From positions 1 to 7,994 of the forward strand of contig NZ_CABFMN010000019.1 in the NCBI RefSeq assembly GCF_901875635.1: 7,994 bases of DNA. Direction: 5' to 3'. The notes beneath the pieces were generated by a model. That model was not told the DNA's origin. It saw only the letters and a program-made list of their open reading frames with translations, and did no database searches. Numbering within the stretch: position 1 is the first letter of the stretch; each line of letters starts with the position of its first letter. Shown here one piece after another: positions 5,811 to 7,994 of this stretch. Made by a program: the position numbers and the translations under genes. Source of the stretch: Xylophilus ampelinus. Its GTDB lineage: Bacteria > Pseudomonadota > Gammaproteobacteria > Burkholderiales > Burkholderiaceae_C.

Positions 5811-7205
5811 ATGAGCCTGATCCAGAGCCTGTTCCTCATCGTCGCCCTCATCGCGACCAGCGCCTTCTTCTCGCTGGCCGAGATTTCGCTGGCCGCCTCG
5901 CGCCGCCTGCGGCTGCGGCAGATGGCCGACGAAGGCGATGCGCGCGCCGAGAAGGTGCTGCGCTTCCAGGAGCTGCCGGGCCGCTACTTCACGGTGGTGC
6001 AGATCGGCCTGAACGCCGTGGCCATCCTCGGCGGCGTGGTCGGTGAAGGCGCGCTGTCCCCCTACTTCGCGCAGTTCTTCGCGCTGTGGTTCAGCGACGA
6101 GATGGCGCAGCGCCTGGCCTTCGCAGCGTCCTTCGTCAGCATCATCGCGGTGTTCCTGGTGTTCGCCGACCTGTTCCCCAAGCGGCTGGGCATGAACGAC
6201 CCCGAGCGCCTGGCGATGCGCCTCGCGGCGCCGATGCAGTTCTTCATCACGCTGCTGGGCCCGCTGGTGTGGCTGTTCATGCGCTGCACCGACGGCCTGT
6301 TCAAGCTGCTGGGCCTGCCCAGCCAGCGCGACGACAAGATCACCTCGGCCGACATCCTGGCCATGACCGAGGCCGGCGCGCAGGCCGGCGTGCTGGCGGT
6401 GCGCGAGCAGCAGGTGATCGCCAACGTGTTTGAGCTCGACACGCGCCTGGTCAGCAGCGTAATGACCAGCCGCGACCGCATCGTCTGGCTGCACAAGGAC
6501 GACACCGAAACGGTGCTGCGCGCGCGCATCGTGGCCGAGCCCTTCTCGGCCTACCCGGTGTGCGAGGGCGACATCGACCATGTGCTGGGCTACGTCGACG
6601 CCAAGGAAATGTTCCACCGCGTGCTGTCGGGCCAGCCCCTGGTGTTTGGCCCCCCCCAGGGCCGGCCTTCGTCCGGCCCGCCCCCCGAGGGGGTTCGGAA
6701 AGCTTGGGGCGGCCCGGCGCTTCCCGACGACAAGGGCCTGTCGCTGCACAAGGCGCTGGTGATCCCCGACCGGCTGACGCTGACCGAGGTGCTGGAGCAG
6801 TTCCGCCAGGCCGGCGAGGATTTCGCGATCGTGGTCAACGAATACAGCCTGGTGGTGGGCGTCATCACGCTCAACGACGTGATGAGCACGGTCATGGGCG
6901 ACCTGGTGCCGCCGTCGGACGACGAGCCGCAGATCGTGCGGCGCGACGAAAACTCCTGGCTCATCGACGGCGTGACGCCGATCCAGGACGTGCAGCGAGC
7001 GATCGACATCGACGAACTGCCGCACGCCGACGAGTACGAGACGCTGGCCGGCTTCCTCATGGTGATGCTGCGCCGCGTGCCCAAGCGCACCGACTGCGTG
7101 AGCTGGGGCGGCTTCACCTTCGAGGTGATGGACGTGGACAGCCACCGCATCGACCAGGTGATGGTCACGCGCGGCGGCCCCGCGACGGCGAAGGTCGCAC
7201 CCTGA
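5811..7205 (+). CDS. paeA: CNNM/CBS/CorC membrane protein, PaeA (YtfL) type
   Basis: The 464 residues align over their length, as I recall it, with E. coli PaeA (YtfL), an inner-membrane protein implicated in cadaverine/putrescine export; the wider family (CNNM, 'hemolysin/CorC') includes Mg2+ efflux proteins. A CNNM (DUF21) membrane domain spans about 1-195, with helices near 3-23, 60-80, 101-122 and 135-158. Conserved stretches are SAFFSLAEISLAASRR (17-32), FTVVQIGLNAVAILGG (60-75) and FADLFPKRLGM (118-128). Two CBS domains follow (about 213-275 and 311-365), then a CorC/HlyC domain (about 375-455, DENSWLIDG at 379-387). Residues about 281-307 are a Pro/Gly-rich insertion encoded by a palindromic repeat (6650-6720). 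The ATG at 5811 matches the family N-terminus; a GTG at 5778 would add 11 Arg-rich residues. No Shine-Dalgarno sequence is evident. Substrate assignment is by family only. Confidence 0.93.
   Translation: MSLIQSLFLIVALIATSAFFSLAEISLAASRRLRLRQMADEGDARAEKVLRFQELPGRYFTVVQIGLNAVAILGGVVGEGALSPYFAQFFALWFSDEMAQRLAFAASFVSIIAVFLVFADLFPKRLGMNDPERLAMRLAAPMQFFITLLGPLVWLFMRCTDGLFKLLGLPSQRDDKITSADILAMTEAGAQAGVLAVREQQVIANVFELDTRLVSSVMTSRDRIVWLHKDDTETVLRARIVAEPFSAYPVCEGDIDHVLGYVDAKEMFHRVLSGQPLVFGPPQGRPSSGPPPEGVRKAWGGPALPDDKGLSLHKALVIPDRLTLTEVLEQFRQAGEDFAIVVNEYSLVVGVITLNDVMSTVMGDLVPPSDDEPQIVRRDENSWLIDGVTPIQDVQRAIDIDELPHADEYETLAGFLMVMLRRVPKRTDCVSWGGFTFEVMDVDSHRIDQVMVTRGGPATAKVAP
6650..6720 (+). repeat. GC-rich palindromic repeat inside paeA
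   Basis: This segment has nested stems: GGGCCGG (6659-6665) against CCGGCCC (6673-6679), and CCCCC (6682-6686) against GGGGG (6689-6693) across a two-base gap (GA). It begins with eight consecutive C (6650-6657) and ends with CTTGGGGCGGCCCGGCG (6703-6719). I recall the 'ccccccgaggggg ... cttggggcggcccggcg' pattern as a common intergenic repeat in Comamonadaceae. Here it is translated in frame as residues about 281-304 of the PaeA-like protein. E. coli PaeA has only a short linker at this point, which supports insertion. Boundaries are approximate. Confidence 0.7.
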
Positions 7206-7231
7206 GTTTTACGAACGTTTTGTGCCCGAAA

Positions 7232-7266
7232 CGCCCGCGGGACGGGCGCAGGCAGCTATCAATTCA
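7232..7266 (+). repeat. Palindromic repeat after paeA (copy 2)
   Basis: CGCCCG (7232-7237) pairs with CGGGCG (7243-7248) and is followed by GCAGCTAT (7252-7259) and CAATTCA (7260-7266). The same elements occur in the same order at 3451-3496 inside prmC, which has 11 extra bases before CAATTCA. Just upstream, CGTTT (7216-7220) can pair with AAACG (7229-7233). The repeat sits in the 69-base gap between the converging paeA and transglycosylase genes, where its stem might help end transcription from either side. Confidence 0.75.
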
Positions 7267-7274
7267 GGAGCACT

Positions 7275-7934
7275 TCAAACCGGCGCGACCGCGGTGGGCG
7301 CCCGGTCGTCGAACACGTAGTTGCGCTGATTAGCGAGCACCGCGTTCGGGTACGGCGCCCGGCCGCGGCTGCCGTTGTAGCGGCCCAGGGTCATGAACAG
7401 GTCGCCACGCTCGCGGTCGAGGTAGTGGCGCAGGATCACGCAGCCGAAGCGCAGGTTGGTCTGCATGTGGAACAGCTTGCCAGCGTCGCCGTCGCCGATC
7501 ACACGCGTCCAGAAGGGCATCACCTGCATCAACCCGCGCGCGCCGGCGCTGGAGACGGCGAACTTGCGGAAGTTGCTCTCGACCTGGATCAGGCCGAGCA
7601 CCATGCTTACTTCCAGGCCGGAGCGACGCGCCTCGTACCAGATGGTCTGCAGCAGCTCGATGCGCTCCTGCCGGTCGGGCACCTTGCGACGGATGCGGTC
7701 ACCCATGGCGCCCAGCCAGCGCAGGTAACGCAGGCGCGATTCGGTGTCGTTGAACTCGGGCACCGGCGGCGCCGTGTTGTGGATCGCGGCCGAAAGCGCG
7801 GTGCGCGCCGAATCGATCAGCGGCTCCTCGATCTGCGCGCCGGCCCAGGCGGCGCAGGGCCACGCCAGCGCGGCGGGCGCGCCGGCCGCGGCCAGCAGCA
7901 GGCCCCGGCGCGACAGGCCCGGCGTCACGCTCAT
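7275..7934 (-). CDS. Lytic transglycosylase (SLT domain) with Tat-like signal
   Basis: Lytic transglycosylases cleave the MurNAc-GlcNAc bond of peptidoglycan, leaving a 1,6-anhydro end, and act in the periplasm. The 219-residue protein starts with a twin-arginine type signal: SRRGLLL (8-14), a hydrophobic Ala/Leu stretch, and a likely cleavage after AWA (29-31). The SLT (GH23-like) domain follows a helical segment: catalytic Glu119 in LIQVESNF (115-122), GARGLMQVMP (131-140), and RYNGSRG (185-191) at the place of the usual AYNAG motif. GAAGG (7942-7946, minus strand) lies 7 bases before the ATG, a good Shine-Dalgarno sequence. The ATG overlaps the stop of an upstream minus-strand frame as ATGA, suggesting an operon. 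It converges on paeA. I cannot assign a specific mlt/slt subfamily name. Confidence 0.92.
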   Translation of the reverse strand: MSVTPGLSRRGLLLAAAGAPAALAWPCAAWAGAQIEEPLIDSARTALSAAIHNTAPPVPEFNDTESRLRYLRWLGAMGDRIRRKVPDRQERIELLQTIWYEARRSGLEVSMVLGLIQVESNFRKFAVSSAGARGLMQVMPFWTRVIGDGDAGKLFHMQTNLRFGCVILRHYLDRERGDLFMTLGRYNGSRGRAPYPNAVLANQRNYVFDDRAPTAVAPV

Positions 7935-7994
7935 TGGAGTACCTTCGGCTTCGCCTGCGGTGCGAGCCCCTTCGGAGCGGCCGGGCGGGGGCTC
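7931..7994 (-). CDS. C-terminal end of an upstream gene (partial)
   Basis: On the minus strand, a frame open from the window edge ends in TGA at 7931-7933, sharing ATGA with the transglycosylase start. The 20 visible residues (SPRPAAPKGLAPQAKPKVLQ) are rich in Pro, Ala and Lys, as in a disordered C-terminal tail, with GC-ending codons like the neighbours. The ATGA overlap and tail composition suggest a real gene coupled to the transglycosylase. With only 64 bases visible, chance cannot be excluded and the product cannot be named. Confidence 0.45.
   Translation of the reverse strand, partial: SPRPAAPKGLAPQAKPKVLQ

Noticed and set aside
5706..7145. Upstream extension of the 140-aa gene to a 620-residue protein
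   Set aside because: The extension is fully antisense to paeA, is His/Gln/Arg-rich without any family likeness, and passes over a good start with a Shine-Dalgarno sequence at 5705.
7964..7994. GAGCCCC/GGGGCTC inverted repeat at the window end as a terminator
   Set aside because: It lies within the probable coding end of the upstream minus-strand gene, has a 17-base loop and no T-tract.

Overview
This is a GC-rich window (roughly two thirds G+C by eye) from what looks like a betaproteobacterium of the order Burkholderiales, most likely family Comamonadaceae (Variovorax/Acidovorax-like). The protein sequences, the hemA-prfA-prmC order and several small palindromic repeats that I recall from that family point this way. 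Assignment is by recognition only; no search was run. The window looks chromosomal and housekeeping. I found no phage, plasmid, IS, CRISPR, tRNA or rRNA genes.

Layout: positions 1-518 hold no convincing gene. They are a patchwork of stem-loop repeats: an inverted pair of ~34-bp palindromic elements, further hairpins, and a 14-bp perfect hairpin. A small membrane protein of unknown function (minus strand, 519-797) lies divergent to hemA (897-2168). hemA is followed by prfA (2325-3410) and prmC (3410-4342), then grxD (4402-4725) and a cupin gene (4739-5242), all on the plus strand. A minus-strand gene for a 140-aa protein of unknown function (5283-5705) converges on the cupin gene and is divergent to a paeA/ytfL-type CNNM-CBS-CorC membrane protein (5811-7205). 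That gene converges on a Tat-signal lytic transglycosylase (7275-7934, minus). The transglycosylase start codon overlaps the stop of a further minus-strand ORF that runs off the window.

How the genes fit together: HemA makes glutamate-1-semialdehyde from glutamyl-tRNA, the first committed step of tetrapyrrole synthesis. PrfA is release factor 1, and PrmC methylates the GGQ glutamine of release factors. prfA and prmC overlap by one base, so enzyme and substrate are translationally coupled. GrxD is a CGFS glutaredoxin of Fe-S cluster handling, and the cupin is probably co-transcribed with it. The remaining genes concern the envelope or are uncharacterised.

The most notable signal is not a new gene system but the repeat load. 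At least five kinds of short palindromic repeat occur in 8 kb, and two appear to lie in frame inside conserved genes: the N-terminus of prmC and the linker between the CBS domains of paeA. This resembles the protein-coding palindromic elements known from Rickettsia. A second notable point is a perfect TATAAT 8 bases before the hemA ATG, which suggests leaderless or nearly leaderless hemA mRNA.
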